A DNA stretch of 64,000 nucleotides from assembly GCF_965228935.1 (NCBI RefSeq), contig NZ_OZ245846.1, positions 2,542,001 to 2,606,000 of the forward strand, in the 5' to 3' direction. A model generated the notes under the pieces. It was given only the letters and a program-made list of their open reading frames with translations. It searched no databases and had not been told where the DNA came from. This DNA comes from Ulvibacterium sp965228935 (GTDB taxonomy: Bacteria; Bacteroidota; Bacteroidia; Flavobacteriales; Flavobacteriaceae). Numbering within the stretch: position 1 is the stretch's first letter; each line of letters begins with the position of its first letter. Shown here piece by piece: positions 51,443 through 59,875 of the stretch. The translations under genes and the position numbers were made by a program.

Positions 51443-52480
51443 TCACAACTTTCTATAAAAAGTACTGTCCTCGGCAAGCGAATATCCGGTAATTTGATTG
51501 GTCTCGCCCCTTTTGAAAAAGATAGGTTCCTGGTCAATATTTGAAAATACATCCTCGTATTCATGATAAATCGGATAAGCAATACCATTAATTGTAGCAT
51601 AGAGGTCTCCTTTGGCTTTGTTGTATGTTACTTCTATTTGTGAACCGTTCTCGTATTCATAGGTGCCCTCAAAATGTTTTAAAAAAGATGGTGCAATCTT
51701 TTCGGAATAGGGGTTGTCATCGGATAAAATTAGGCCATCGCCCAATCGCCAATTATCATATTCCATATTGTAGGCAATGCGTTTTGCTGCCTTGAGTCCA
51801 TGTAGTTTTGCCACCAAATGCAGGGCTCCGTCTATTCCTGCGGATATCCCTGCCGTAGTAATCACATTTCCATTGTCAACAAAACGGACATTCTTGTTTA
51901 CATTGATTTTGGGGTAGGAGTCCTGTAGATCGTCCAATGCACTATGAAAGGTCGTTGCTGTTTTCCCATCCAGTATGCCCGCTTCCGCTAGAATAAAGGC
52001 CCCCGTGCATACGGAAAAATAGTATTCAATATGTTCTTGATTTTTGACCCATTCAATGACCTTTGGGTTTTTTACCGTTGGCGAGGTATTGCCTCCAAAA
52101 AAAGCCAAAATATCTGCCTTAGGGGCGTTATCGATGGTGTAATCCGGAAGAACGTTGAGAATACCCTGTGACTTTATGGGGCCTTTTTTCTCAGAGACCG
52201 TGAAGACTTCAAAACCTGCATAGGACAACACTTCCATTGGCCCTGCGAAGTCAAGGACCTCGACCCTGTCCTGTAGGTAAAAAGCAATGGTTTTCACATC
52301 TTCTTTTTTCATAAGTACCATATTGCAAAATGAACATCTTCCCGGGGCGTCATGTTCCACGGTATCACAACTTAAACCACAAGGCGGACAAACATATACA
52401 CTTGATTCGGTTGAACCGCTCTGTCCATGGAAAAATAACGTCCCAAAAAACAGAGCGGTAAGAATAGCAAATCTGTTCAT
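51443..52480 (-). CDS. DJ-1/PfpI domain fused to an exported cysteine-rich metal-binding domain
   Basis: 345 residues from the ATG at 52478-52480, with a signal peptide (AILTALFFGTLFFHGQS). Residues 28-58 carry four Cys and one His (YVCPPCGLSCDTVEHD then GRCSFCNMVL), as in YHS/heavy-metal-binding domains. Residues 65-250 are a DJ-1 domain with the nucleophile elbow FSVCTGAFILAEAGI. Residues 250-345 are a beta-rich tail. The combination suggests a periplasmic metal-responsive hydrolase or chaperone. The glxA-like gene lies 79 bases upstream. Confidence 0.85.
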   Translation of the reverse strand: MNRFAILTALFFGTLFFHGQSGSTESSVYVCPPCGLSCDTVEHDAPGRCSFCNMVLMKKEDVKTIAFYLQDRVEVLDFAGPMEVLSYAGFEVFTVSEKKGPIKSQGILNVLPDYTIDNAPKADILAFFGGNTSPTVKNPKVIEWVKNQEHIEYYFSVCTGAFILAEAGILDGKTATTFHSALDDLQDSYPKINVNKNVRFVDNGNVITTAGISAGIDGALHLVAKLHGLKAAKRIAYNMEYDNWRLGDGLILSDDNPYSEKIAPSFLKHFEGTYEYENGSQIEVTYNKAKGDLYATINGIAYPIYHEYEDVFSNIDQEPIFFKRGETNQITGYSLAEDSTFYRKL

Positions 52481-52559
52481 TTTTTGATTTTTTGATGATT
52501 TCAAAGCTACTATGCCTATACTATTCGGCAAAGGACAAGAATACGCAGCATTGGGACAA

Positions 52560-53528
52560 TTATTTCCGAAGTTGGGAAGGAAGGGACTCGGTATGCTTTT
52601 TAAGTAAAGCCCGCAACTGATTGCTGCTTTGCAGACCGCAGGCCAATGAGACGGCGTTCACTTTTGTACCGCTGGAAAGCAATTGCAGGGCGCGTTCAAT
52701 ACGAAGTTTTGCCAAATAATCCCCTATGGTAATGCCTGTAGTCTTTTTGAATACCCGGGTCAAATTTCTTGGACTCATATGGGAGTTTTCGGCCAGTTCC
52801 TCGATCTTTAATTTTTTGTCCAAGTTTTGGGCCAACGTATCCTGTACTTGGTGAATACGATTGTCCATATGGTTTCTGTACTGTAGAAAAACACTCAGTT
52901 GCGGGTCGTTTTCCGTTCTTCTTAGATAAATAACTACTTCCTTGGCAATTTTGGTAGCAAAAACGGGACCGTATATTTCCTCCAAAAGAAACAATGCCAG
53001 ATCAATACCCGATGAAACGCCGGCACTTGAATACAAATTGCCATCCTTTACGATTAATCGATCCGATAGCAATTTCGCTCGGGGGAAGCGAGTTTTGAAA
53101 TCTCCAAAATACTTCCAGTGCGTGGTGCAGCTTTTCCCTTCAAAAAGCCCGGCAAAAGCCATGATGTAGGCTCCGGTACAAACGGAGCAGATTTTTGCCT
53201 TGTTTTGATTTTGCTCCCTTAACCAGCTAAAAAAAAGTTGGTTTTTTGGTTTAAAATCCTCGGCAAAGAATAAGTGGGATTCCAGACCGGGTATAAAAAG
53301 CAAATCATGGGGCCCCAAAGTAAAATTCCAAAAAGGTTCCAGCCTACTTAATGCTATCCCTGCACTGGATATTTCCTCGGTACCCGGATTTAGACTGAGG
53401 TAATGGGCCTTAAATTGGGCACCATATTCATTGGCCTCATAAAACAAGTGTATTGGTCCGGCGATATCCAGTAGTTGAACTTCCGGGGGGATTAAAAAGT
53501 AGGCATCATAGGTGTGGTTGTTCTGCAA
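52560..53528 (-). CDS. GlxA family regulator: DJ-1 domain plus AraC helix-turn-helix (TTG start)
   Basis: 322 residues. A stop codon directly precedes the TTG at 53526-53528 and no ATG follows until far inside, so TTG is the start. Residues 5-190 form a DJ-1/PfpI-like sensor (LLFIPGLESHLF, CSVCTGAYIMAFAGLF). Residues 220-320 hold the AraC HTH pair (LKIEELAENSHMSPRNLTRV, SLACGLQSSNQLRAL). Its sensor resembles the neighbouring DJ-1 protein, so it may respond to related compounds and control that gene. Confidence 0.88.
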   Translation of the reverse strand: MQNNHTYDAYFLIPPEVQLLDIAGPIHLFYEANEYGAQFKAHYLSLNPGTEEISSAGIALSRLEPFWNFTLGPHDLLFIPGLESHLFFAEDFKPKNQLFFSWLREQNQNKAKICSVCTGAYIMAFAGLFEGKSCTTHWKYFGDFKTRFPRAKLLSDRLIVKDGNLYSSAGVSSGIDLALFLLEEIYGPVFATKIAKEVVIYLRRTENDPQLSVFLQYRNHMDNRIHQVQDTLAQNLDKKLKIEELAENSHMSPRNLTRVFKKTTGITIGDYLAKLRIERALQLLSSGTKVNAVSLACGLQSSNQLRALLKKHTESLPSQLRK

Positions 53529-54105
53529 CTATCTATTTTATGAATGGAAAAACGGTGTGTTTCGACTTCAAAAATAGTGGTATTATTGGATAAAAGAGTA
53601 GAAGCAAGATCAAAAGCACTGAAAAAAAACAGGGCATATGGACTCTTGGATTATGGCAAAATTTTGAAGAGGATTTTTTAACAGGATAAGTGAAATGGCC
53701 TCACCGAAGTTCAGCAACAGGCTTACAGGCTTAACATCCGATAGTAGAAGTTTTTGTATTTTTTAGCGTAGCCTTTTATATAGGCCCAAATACTTTTAAA
53801 AATAGAATCGAATATAGTTCTCTTGATTGTATGGCTATTTTTTCTTGACAAATCGCTAGGCATCTAGTACATTATAAAATTAAATAGATTACTTTTATTT
53901 TACAATTAATTAATGTTATATTTACATATAAATTGTGCGGGATTAAGGTCAAAGAAGGGTATCGTGGGCAATTCCAAGGAGTAAAGCTGGCTAGGATTGG
54001 TTTTAGGGAATGTCAATAAAATCTTCCTATCCAATTACCGTTTACACGTTCTTTGCTTATACTAAAAAGATGATACTGGAAAGGCTGGGTGCGGATTGGC
54101 CGGAA
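53529..54105. other. Gene-poor A/T-rich interval
   Basis: 577 bases with no supported gene. The part 53870-53935 is almost only A and T. A plus-strand frame at 54010-54441 runs antisense to a lipoprotein gene and lacks coding character. I see no hairpin cluster or repeat here. Confidence 0.5.
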
Positions 54106-54483
54106 TTAGAGCTCGGGCTCGCAGACAAACAGGGCAGGTCTCCAAATTATAATCTGATTTTCCAAATCACGCAAAGCAAAGCGATTTTCTTCAGTACGGT
54201 CAATCCAATTTCCTTCGCAGTCAAGAATTGGAATACCCTTGTCAATCAATGGATTGCAATCCTGATATACAAATACAGTTTGCCCCTTATAATCAGCTTG
54301 GGTTATGTAGCAGTATTTGGTGTCTTCGGTGATGTTGGCTTCCCTGTTATCTATTTCTGTTTTAAGCCAGGACAACTCCTTTGCGGGATTGTCCACCCCA
54401 CAGGCAGGTCTTATGATATCATTGTCATTGGAACAAGATAGAAGTGCAAATAGTGCAAAGAATACGGTTAAAGCTGTTTTCAT
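54106..54483 (-). CDS. Small lipoprotein of unknown function
   Basis: 125 residues. Signal MKTALTVFFALFALLSC with the acylated Cys near 17, then SNDNDIIRPACGVDNPAKEL. Four more Cys (DTKYCYITQ, VYQDCNPLID, ILDCEGNW, ALFVCEPEL) could form disulfides in the envelope. It is similar in style to short flavobacterial lipoproteins of about 125 residues without known role. It stands alone. Confidence 0.7.
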   Translation of the reverse strand: MKTALTVFFALFALLSCSNDNDIIRPACGVDNPAKELSWLKTEIDNREANITEDTKYCYITQADYKGQTVFVYQDCNPLIDKGIPILDCEGNWIDRTEENRFALRDLENQIIIWRPALFVCEPEL

Positions 54484-54534
54484 GGAATATCATTCTTTAG
54501 TGAAGATACCCCACAAAAAAATGGTTGCGTAAAA

Positions 54535-54563
54535 AACCTCCAAGGGCATGGCCTTTGGAGGTT
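54535..54563 (-). terminator. Terminator downstream of the DinB-like gene
   Basis: AACCTCCAA (54535-54543) pairs with TTGGAGGTT (54555-54563), extended inward to 13 pairs with one wobble and an ATG loop. On the minus strand it is followed by a T run. Confidence 0.75.
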
Positions 54564-54585
54564 GAACAATGAATTCCTTTTTATG

Positions 54586-55098
54586 TTATTTGCTCCAAGG
54601 AGGGGTTACGTCATTGGATCGCGCATAGGCGATCAATTGCCCTTTGTGCTCCCCATTGTGCTCTAGGATGATCAAAAGACCGGAAAGTCGGCTGAATTTT
54701 CCAAAGCCAAAATCAACTTCCTCGCCAAGTTTGTCATTCTCTACCATGGTCATCTTTTCAAGAATAAACGCGTTCGATTTTTTCAAGGCCGCCAAAACAT
54801 TTTCCTTCCCCTTGATTTTTTCAATATTCATCATGTCCACATCTTCGGGAGGGGCAAACCCCAGTTTGGAGGCCAAATAATAGTTGGCCCCGGCAATGTG
54901 TAAAAGGGATTCCCCCACGGAGCGAATGCCCTCGGCGGGTCGCCAATCATATTGTTCCTCGGAAAAGGCTTCGGCAAGCGACATAACCTGTCCCTGGTTA
55001 TAGGTAAGCATTCCCTGGATAGTGCTTTGTACCATGGTGTCCTGTGCATAGGTTATGGCAGCCATCAGAAACGCGGCAAATACGGTGAATTTTTTCAT
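54586..55098 (-). CDS. Exported DinB-like four-helix protein
   Basis: 170 residues. It has a signal peptide (KKFTVFAAFLMAAITYAQ), which is unusual for DinB proteins. The body is the DinB/YfiT four-helix bundle with candidate metal ligands H in ESLLHIAGANYYLA and the two His in LEHNGEHKGQLIAYAR. Family members are metal-dependent transferases or thiol S-transferases. An envelope location points to an unknown substrate. It stands alone, 122 bases from the pruA end. Confidence 0.82.
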   Translation of the reverse strand: MKKFTVFAAFLMAAITYAQDTMVQSTIQGMLTYNQGQVMSLAEAFSEEQYDWRPAEGIRSVGESLLHIAGANYYLASKLGFAPPEDVDMMNIEKIKGKENVLAALKKSNAFILEKMTMVENDKLGEEVDFGFGKFSRLSGLLIILEHNGEHKGQLIAYARSNDVTPPWSK

Positions 55099-55220
55099 TT
55101 TCCCAGTGTTTAAGTTGTTAAAAATTGTTCGCTAGATATAGTAGATAACTATATAGCTTACAAGGTATTAAAAACCAAGCACTATTCCCCGGAAAATTCG
55201 GAAATTCTATTTCGGACCAT

Positions 55221-56849
55221 CTATCCCAAGAAGGGATATCTATAATCTTCCGAACTCACAAAGGTCTCCTTGATCAATCGCGGTGAAACCCAACGTAATA
55301 GATTCTGGGCGGAACCGGCCTTATCATTCGTACCGGATGCACGTGCCCCGCCAAAAGGCTGTTGGCCTACCACTGCTCCCGTTGGCTTGTCGTTGATGTA
55401 GAAGTTTCCCGCACAATTCTGAAGCGCTTTGGTGGCCTCATCGATGGCATATCGGTCCGTCGCCAAAACGGCTCCGGTCAATGCGTATTCCGAGGTGGAA
55501 TCCACCAGTTCCAGTGTTTTGCTCCAGTCTTTGTCCTCATAGATATATACGGTAACCACCGGTCCGAATAACTCTGTTTCCATAGTTGTATAATGTGGAT
55601 TTGTGGTTACAATAACCGTGGGTTCCACAAAGTAACCCTTGGATTTATCATATCCGCCTCCGGCAACAATTTCAGCGTCCTTGTCCTTTTTGGCCCCATC
55701 AATGTATTTGGCAAGCTTGTCAAAGGAACCCTCATGAATGACCGCAGTGATAAAGTTGGACATATCTTGTGGTGAGCCGGGAGGGTTAAAGGATTCAATA
55801 TCCTTTTTTACCAAATCCAATACTTCCTTTGCCGTAGATTTTGGTAAATATACGCGCGAGGCGGCACTACATTTCTGTCCTTGGAATTCAAAGGCTCCTC
55901 GGCTTATGGCCGTGGCCACTTGCTTCGGTACGGCGGTAGGGTGTGCAATAATAAAGTCTTTTCCGCCTGTTTCACCTACGATTCTGGGATAGGTTTTGTA
56001 GGTATGTATATTGTTTCCGATTTTTTTCCACAGTTCCTTGAAGACATGGGTGGATCCGGTAAAATGGATACCTGCAAAATCAGGGCTTTCCAAAACGGTA
56101 TCCGTTATCATTACGGGATCGCCGTAGACCATATTGATGATTCCATCCGGAAGCCCTGCTTCCTTAAAGACATCCATAATTACCTTTGCCGAAAATATTT
56201 GATGATCGCTAGGTTTCCATACCACCACATTTCCCATCATGGCGGCACTGGCAGGTAGGTTTCCCGCAATGGCCGTAAAGTTGAAAGGGGTAATGGCATA
56301 CACAAAACCTTCCAAAGGGCGATATTCTACCCGGTTCCAGATACCTTCTGCCGAATCGGGTTGTTCTTCATAAATTCGGGACATATATTCCACATTAAAC
56401 CGAAGGAAATCTATCAATTCACAGGCCGCATCTATTTCCGCTTGATGGATGGTCTTGGATTGGGCGATCATGGTAGCGGCGTTTATCTTTGCCCGATAGG
56501 GGCCGGCAATAAGTTCCGCAGCCTTTAAAAATATGGCAGCACGTTGTTCCCAGACCAGATTGGCCCATGCCGTCCTGGCCTCAAGACAATTTTTAATAGC
56601 CTTTTCCACGTGTGTTTTTTCGGCCAGATGATATTTACCGACTAGATGCCGATGGTTATGTGGCGGGGACATAGGTTTGGTGTTTCCGGTCCGTATTTCT
56701 TCGCTTCCTATATAAAGTGGGACCTCCGTTTTTCCCGTAATATAAGCTCGGTACTGTTGCAGTACTTCATCCCTTTCCGGAGTGCCGGGAGCGTAACTTT
56801 TTATTGGCTCGTTGAGAGCGGTCGGTACTTGAAAAAACCCCTTGCCCAT
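55221..56849 (-). CDS. pruA: L-glutamate gamma-semialdehyde (1-pyrroline-5-carboxylate) dehydrogenase
   Basis: 542 residues, full length for the family. It oxidises glutamate semialdehyde to glutamate with NAD+, the second step of proline catabolism. Catalytic glutamate in VGETGGKDFIIAHPTA, catalytic cysteine in FEFQGQKCSAASRVYLP, NAD-binding region NMVYGDP and GIHFTGSTHVF. The ending GGARASGTNDKAGSAQNLL is typical of P5C dehydrogenases. A TACCTTTGC promoter element is 31 bases upstream. It is downstream of apaG, DUF3667 and plug genes. Confidence 0.95.
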   Translation of the reverse strand: MGKGFFQVPTALNEPIKSYAPGTPERDEVLQQYRAYITGKTEVPLYIGSEEIRTGNTKPMSPPHNHRHLVGKYHLAEKTHVEKAIKNCLEARTAWANLVWEQRAAIFLKAAELIAGPYRAKINAATMIAQSKTIHQAEIDAACELIDFLRFNVEYMSRIYEEQPDSAEGIWNRVEYRPLEGFVYAITPFNFTAIAGNLPASAAMMGNVVVWKPSDHQIFSAKVIMDVFKEAGLPDGIINMVYGDPVMITDTVLESPDFAGIHFTGSTHVFKELWKKIGNNIHTYKTYPRIVGETGGKDFIIAHPTAVPKQVATAISRGAFEFQGQKCSAASRVYLPKSTAKEVLDLVKKDIESFNPPGSPQDMSNFITAVIHEGSFDKLAKYIDGAKKDKDAEIVAGGGYDKSKGYFVEPTVIVTTNPHYTTMETELFGPVVTVYIYEDKDWSKTLELVDSTSEYALTGAVLATDRYAIDEATKALQNCAGNFYINDKPTGAVVGQQPFGGARASGTNDKAGSAQNLLRWVSPRLIKETFVSSEDYRYPFLG

Positions 56850-56879
56850 AATGCTATTTTTTAGGTGTTAAAAATCGCA

Positions 56880-56888
56880 GCAAAGGTA
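56880..56888 (-). promoter_or_regulatory. -7 promoter element upstream of pruA
   Basis: TACCTTTGC on the minus strand is a perfect TAnnTTTG match 31 bases before the pruA ATG, in the gap after apaG, so pruA can be transcribed on its own. Confidence 0.55.
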
Positions 56889-56935
56889 CTAAATGGGAAT
56901 TCGATTAAAAACTAATAAAGACTTAAAAATACGTT

Positions 56936-57322
56936 TCAATTCAGCGCAAAGGGAGCATGGAATTTAAAGGTGGGAATGTATACCCTGAATTTCTCGACAG
57001 AACTAAAATTCACCATATTATAATGGCCTTTCATGGCCCCAATGGGTGAGGCCAATAAACAGCCCGAAGTATAGGTATGGGACTCTCCTGGCCTTATTAC
57101 GGGCTTCTTGCCAATAACCCCTTCACCATCAAGGATTTCCAGATCGTTCAGGGAATCATAGATCCTCCAATGACGGGAGGTCAATTGAACGGAATCCTTG
57201 CTCTGGTTCTCTATGGTTATGGTATAGCCAAAAGCAAAATGCATCTTGTAGTTTTTGAAGAAAGTACCCTCAAAACTAGTGTGTACCGAAACTTTTATGC
57301 CCTTGGTTACTTGAGTAATCAT
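56936..57322 (-). CDS. apaG: ApaG-domain protein
   Basis: 128 residues from the ATG at 57320-57322 (MITQVTKGIKVSVHTSFEG). The fibronectin-like ApaG beta sandwich shows KMHFAFGYTITIENQSKDSV, RHWRIYDSLNDLEILDGEGV and GESHTYTSGCLLASPIGAMK. In enterobacteria ApaG links to Co/Mg homeostasis and nucleotide metabolism, but the molecular role is not known. It begins 7 bases after the DUF3667 gene stop and is in one run with plug and DUF3667. Confidence 0.92.
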   Translation of the reverse strand: MITQVTKGIKVSVHTSFEGTFFKNYKMHFAFGYTITIENQSKDSVQLTSRHWRIYDSLNDLEILDGEGVIGKKPVIRPGESHTYTSGCLLASPIGAMKGHYNMVNFSSVEKFRVYIPTFKFHAPFALN

Positions 57323-57329
57323 AGTCCAC

Positions 57330-58451
57330 TTAATATGTAAAAATGTTTCCCGCCAGGAGAAACACTGCACCGAACAACGCTAATGTAAAAAAAATCGCGT
57401 TCAGAAAAAGATATTTAACAATAGTTTTAAAAGTGCCTTGCTGATAGAATTTCCGCATTGCCCGCAACAGGTAGAGGGAAAAAATGGTGATAAAGATCCA
57501 GTTGCTCCCTACATTAAAGACGGAATCTATCAGATAACTAATAATGAGCAATATAAACAACAGCGAAGTATTGTGAAAGCTAAAGATTAGATGATCGGTA
57601 TAAGTGTATTTTTTTCTGATGTATACCAACCAAATGAACAGCGTAAACAGGGGCAGAAAGAAAAAAACGGCAAAAGGCAATTTAGAAATCAAGGAACTGA
57701 CGAAACTTCCCGGCCGTTGCGATGCCCTTACAAAACCTGCTGCAGCACCAAAGGACATCTTATTTTCAAAGGATTCGGGAATCTCGTATTTACGTATTGC
57801 ATCCTGAAATGTATATACGGTATCCTTTCGAATCAACGTATTGAAAAATTCAGCCTTGGTATAAAAACGATCCCTAAAATCGAGATTGTTTAGGGACGTA
57901 AAATGGGCTTTGGGGTCTGCCAATATCAAGGAGTCCCTATAAATCACAATATGGTTCAATTGTTCCGAAATTTGGAGGGAATCCAAAACTTTTATGGCTT
58001 CCCTATCCTCCTCCCCAACATCGAGCCTTAGGCCGAACGGCCCTTGAAAATCAACCGGACTACCTTGCTTATCCACCCCATATTTGTCCCATTCCGAGAA
58101 ATTTCCACTAAAATTTTGAATCAAGAAATAGACAATGGCCAAGCTTAATAAAAATCGGAACGGATTGGTGTAGGACATCCTTTTTCCATCTACATAGTCT
58201 CTTGTAATTCTACCGGGTCTAATTAGTAATGCCGATAGCGTTTTTACCAGTTTGGAATCATAGGAAACGATATTGGAAAAAAACTCGTCAAAAAAATCCT
58301 TGATCGTCAATTTTTTGGTACTGTTGGCCTGCGAACAATTAGGGCAATACTTATCACTGAGATCTAACGGATGTCCACAGTTTAAGCATTGGGTTCCTCG
58401 ATATTTAAGTTGATACCTACCCTTGGAAGTAATGGTCGGCTTGTTCCCCAT
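57330..58451 (-). CDS. DUF3667 membrane protein with N-terminal zinc ribbon
   Basis: 373 residues. An N-terminal zinc ribbon (TQCLNCGHPLDLSDKYCPNC) is followed by the DUF3667 start (LTIKDFFDEFFSNIVSYDSK, LLIRPGRITRDYVDGKRMSY) and five or so membrane segments (PFRFLLSLAIVYFLI, FAVFFFLPLFTLFIWLVYI, NTSLLFILLIISYLI, LFLNAIFFTLALFGAVFLL). The function of the family is unknown. It lies 27 bases after the plug gene and 7 before apaG. Confidence 0.88.
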   Translation of the reverse strand: MGNKPTITSKGRYQLKYRGTQCLNCGHPLDLSDKYCPNCSQANSTKKLTIKDFFDEFFSNIVSYDSKLVKTLSALLIRPGRITRDYVDGKRMSYTNPFRFLLSLAIVYFLIQNFSGNFSEWDKYGVDKQGSPVDFQGPFGLRLDVGEEDREAIKVLDSLQISEQLNHIVIYRDSLILADPKAHFTSLNNLDFRDRFYTKAEFFNTLIRKDTVYTFQDAIRKYEIPESFENKMSFGAAAGFVRASQRPGSFVSSLISKLPFAVFFFLPLFTLFIWLVYIRKKYTYTDHLIFSFHNTSLLFILLIISYLIDSVFNVGSNWIFITIFSLYLLRAMRKFYQQGTFKTIVKYLFLNAIFFTLALFGAVFLLAGNIFTY

Positions 58452-58478
58452 TGGTTTAGAATGAAGAATAAATATACG

Positions 58479-59723
58479 TTAATTGCTGATATTGCGCGAG
58501 TTCGCGGAACCTACCCCAATAATACTATCGTAGAGATCGCCAAAATCTCGATAGTATACCAAGATAAGATAGGTGTTTTCGGTGAAATGGAAATTGCCGC
58601 AAACGGTATTTAAATCGATTAGGTCGTCTTGCCGTTTTATGACATACTTATAATTGTAAAAACCCTGCTTAAACTTAATTTCGGCCTCCATCATTCCATT
58701 ATCCTCGTTGTAGGTCATTTTGTTCTCATCCAACAGGGCGTAATTGTTGTATTTGCCGAAAACATATACTTCGTCCAGTTCCAAAATTGCCTCATAGGGA
58801 AGGCTAAAATGTACATTGGTATATTCCGCCTCACGGGAGTTCTCCGTACCCTGAAGGGTGCGAACCACAAAATCCCCATTGATGTCGGGGAAATAGGTGT
58901 AGGGTTCGGCAAACCGATAATCATCACTAAACAAGTAATGCTGATAAATATCCCCGATTTCTATTCTGGATATTTGCGCACTGGGCGCCCTTAGGTCACT
59001 GGTATCAAAATTGAGAAACTCGTTTCCACCAAAAAAACTGGTTTCCTGGTCGTACTTGTACACCAGTTCATTGCCTATTGTAAATTGTGGTCGAATATTG
59101 TACAAAGCGGTGGGCCAGTAATAATTTTGGATAATGGCTACTTTTACCTCCTTTTTCGGATTTATCAATTGAAAATTACCAGAATTGATATTGAACTGGA
59201 CCACTTGTTTCTCGTTCAGGAAATTAAAGTCGCGGGAACGTTTTACGGTTCCTCCAACCTTTACCAAATCTTTATAGACCACAAACCTTCTGGAGAATTG
59301 AAGCTCATAACTACTGTTATAGATCTCTATAAGGTAGTTGCCGCTCACTTTTAAGCGCACATTTTCATTGGGTATGGTGAGGCGGTAATTGGAGTAGGGC
59401 TGTAAGGTGGTATAGCTGTTTTCGTAATCTATGATACGTTGGTTGTCCACCCCATTAAGGTATTGGGATTTCAATAGGTCGGACGGAGTCCAATCATAAT
59501 CGCAATGGATGATTTTGTAGTAATAATCCTGCTCAATGGCAAGGATATCGTCAAATTCCAAATAAATGGGTTCGCCAATTTGAATCACGGGAAATTGATC
59601 TTCCGTAGGCCCCTTAAAAATAATGGACTTAATGTTTGAGGGCGGTTCCATCTCTTCCTGAACCTGGGCAAACAGGGAGGACATAAAAAAAAACAAGAAA
59701 ATCTGTTTAAGATTTACATGCAT
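58479..59723 (-). CDS. Type IX secretion plug-like protein (DUF5103)
   Basis: 414 residues with a signal peptide (LKQIFLFFFMSSLFAQ). The body is the beta-rich DUF5103 domain, with IIFKGPTEDQFPVIQIGEPI, DYYYKIIHCDYDWTPSDLLK and LVYYRDFGDLYDSIIGVG. In Flavobacterium johnsoniae a protein of this family closes the lateral opening of the SprA translocon of the type IX secretion system. It is divergent from nqrA and leads a run with DUF3667, apaG and pruA. Confidence 0.85.
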   Translation of the reverse strand: MHVNLKQIFLFFFMSSLFAQVQEEMEPPSNIKSIIFKGPTEDQFPVIQIGEPIYLEFDDILAIEQDYYYKIIHCDYDWTPSDLLKSQYLNGVDNQRIIDYENSYTTLQPYSNYRLTIPNENVRLKVSGNYLIEIYNSSYELQFSRRFVVYKDLVKVGGTVKRSRDFNFLNEKQVVQFNINSGNFQLINPKKEVKVAIIQNYYWPTALYNIRPQFTIGNELVYKYDQETSFFGGNEFLNFDTSDLRAPSAQISRIEIGDIYQHYLFSDDYRFAEPYTYFPDINGDFVVRTLQGTENSREAEYTNVHFSLPYEAILELDEVYVFGKYNNYALLDENKMTYNEDNGMMEAEIKFKQGFYNYKYVIKRQDDLIDLNTVCGNFHFTENTYLILVYYRDFGDLYDSIIGVGSANSRNISN

Positions 59724-59741
59724 TTAGAGGCTATTTTTTGG

Positions 59742-59750
59742 GCAAAGGTA
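59742..59750 (-). promoter_or_regulatory. -7 promoter element upstream of the plug gene
   Basis: TACCTTTGC on the minus strand fits TAnnTTTG and lies 19 bases upstream of the plug ATG. Confidence 0.5.
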
Positions 59751-59833
59751 AACAAAAAGCGTACCCTTAAAATTAACATCGGTGTAATGCCCAAATTTAT
59801 AGGCAATTATTATGAAAACTTTCTTTTAAGTAC

Positions 59834-59854
59834 TATTTTTGACCCTAATTTTGC
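59834..59854 (+). promoter_or_regulatory. Tandem -7 elements upstream of nqrA
   Basis: TATTTTTG (59834-59841) and TAATTTTGC (59846-59854) both fit TAnnTTTG, 34 and 22 bases before the nqrA ATG. Two close start points or one preferred one are possible. Confidence 0.45.
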
Positions 59855-59875
59855 TAATCTAAGCTCTACTATAAC

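Noticed and set aside
53529..54105. Small RNA or regulatory island in the A/T-rich gap
   Set aside because: No stable hairpin, terminator or promoter of clear quality was visible.
54010..54441. Plus-strand 143-residue frame
   Set aside because: It is antisense to the lipoprotein gene, which has a clear signal and lipobox.
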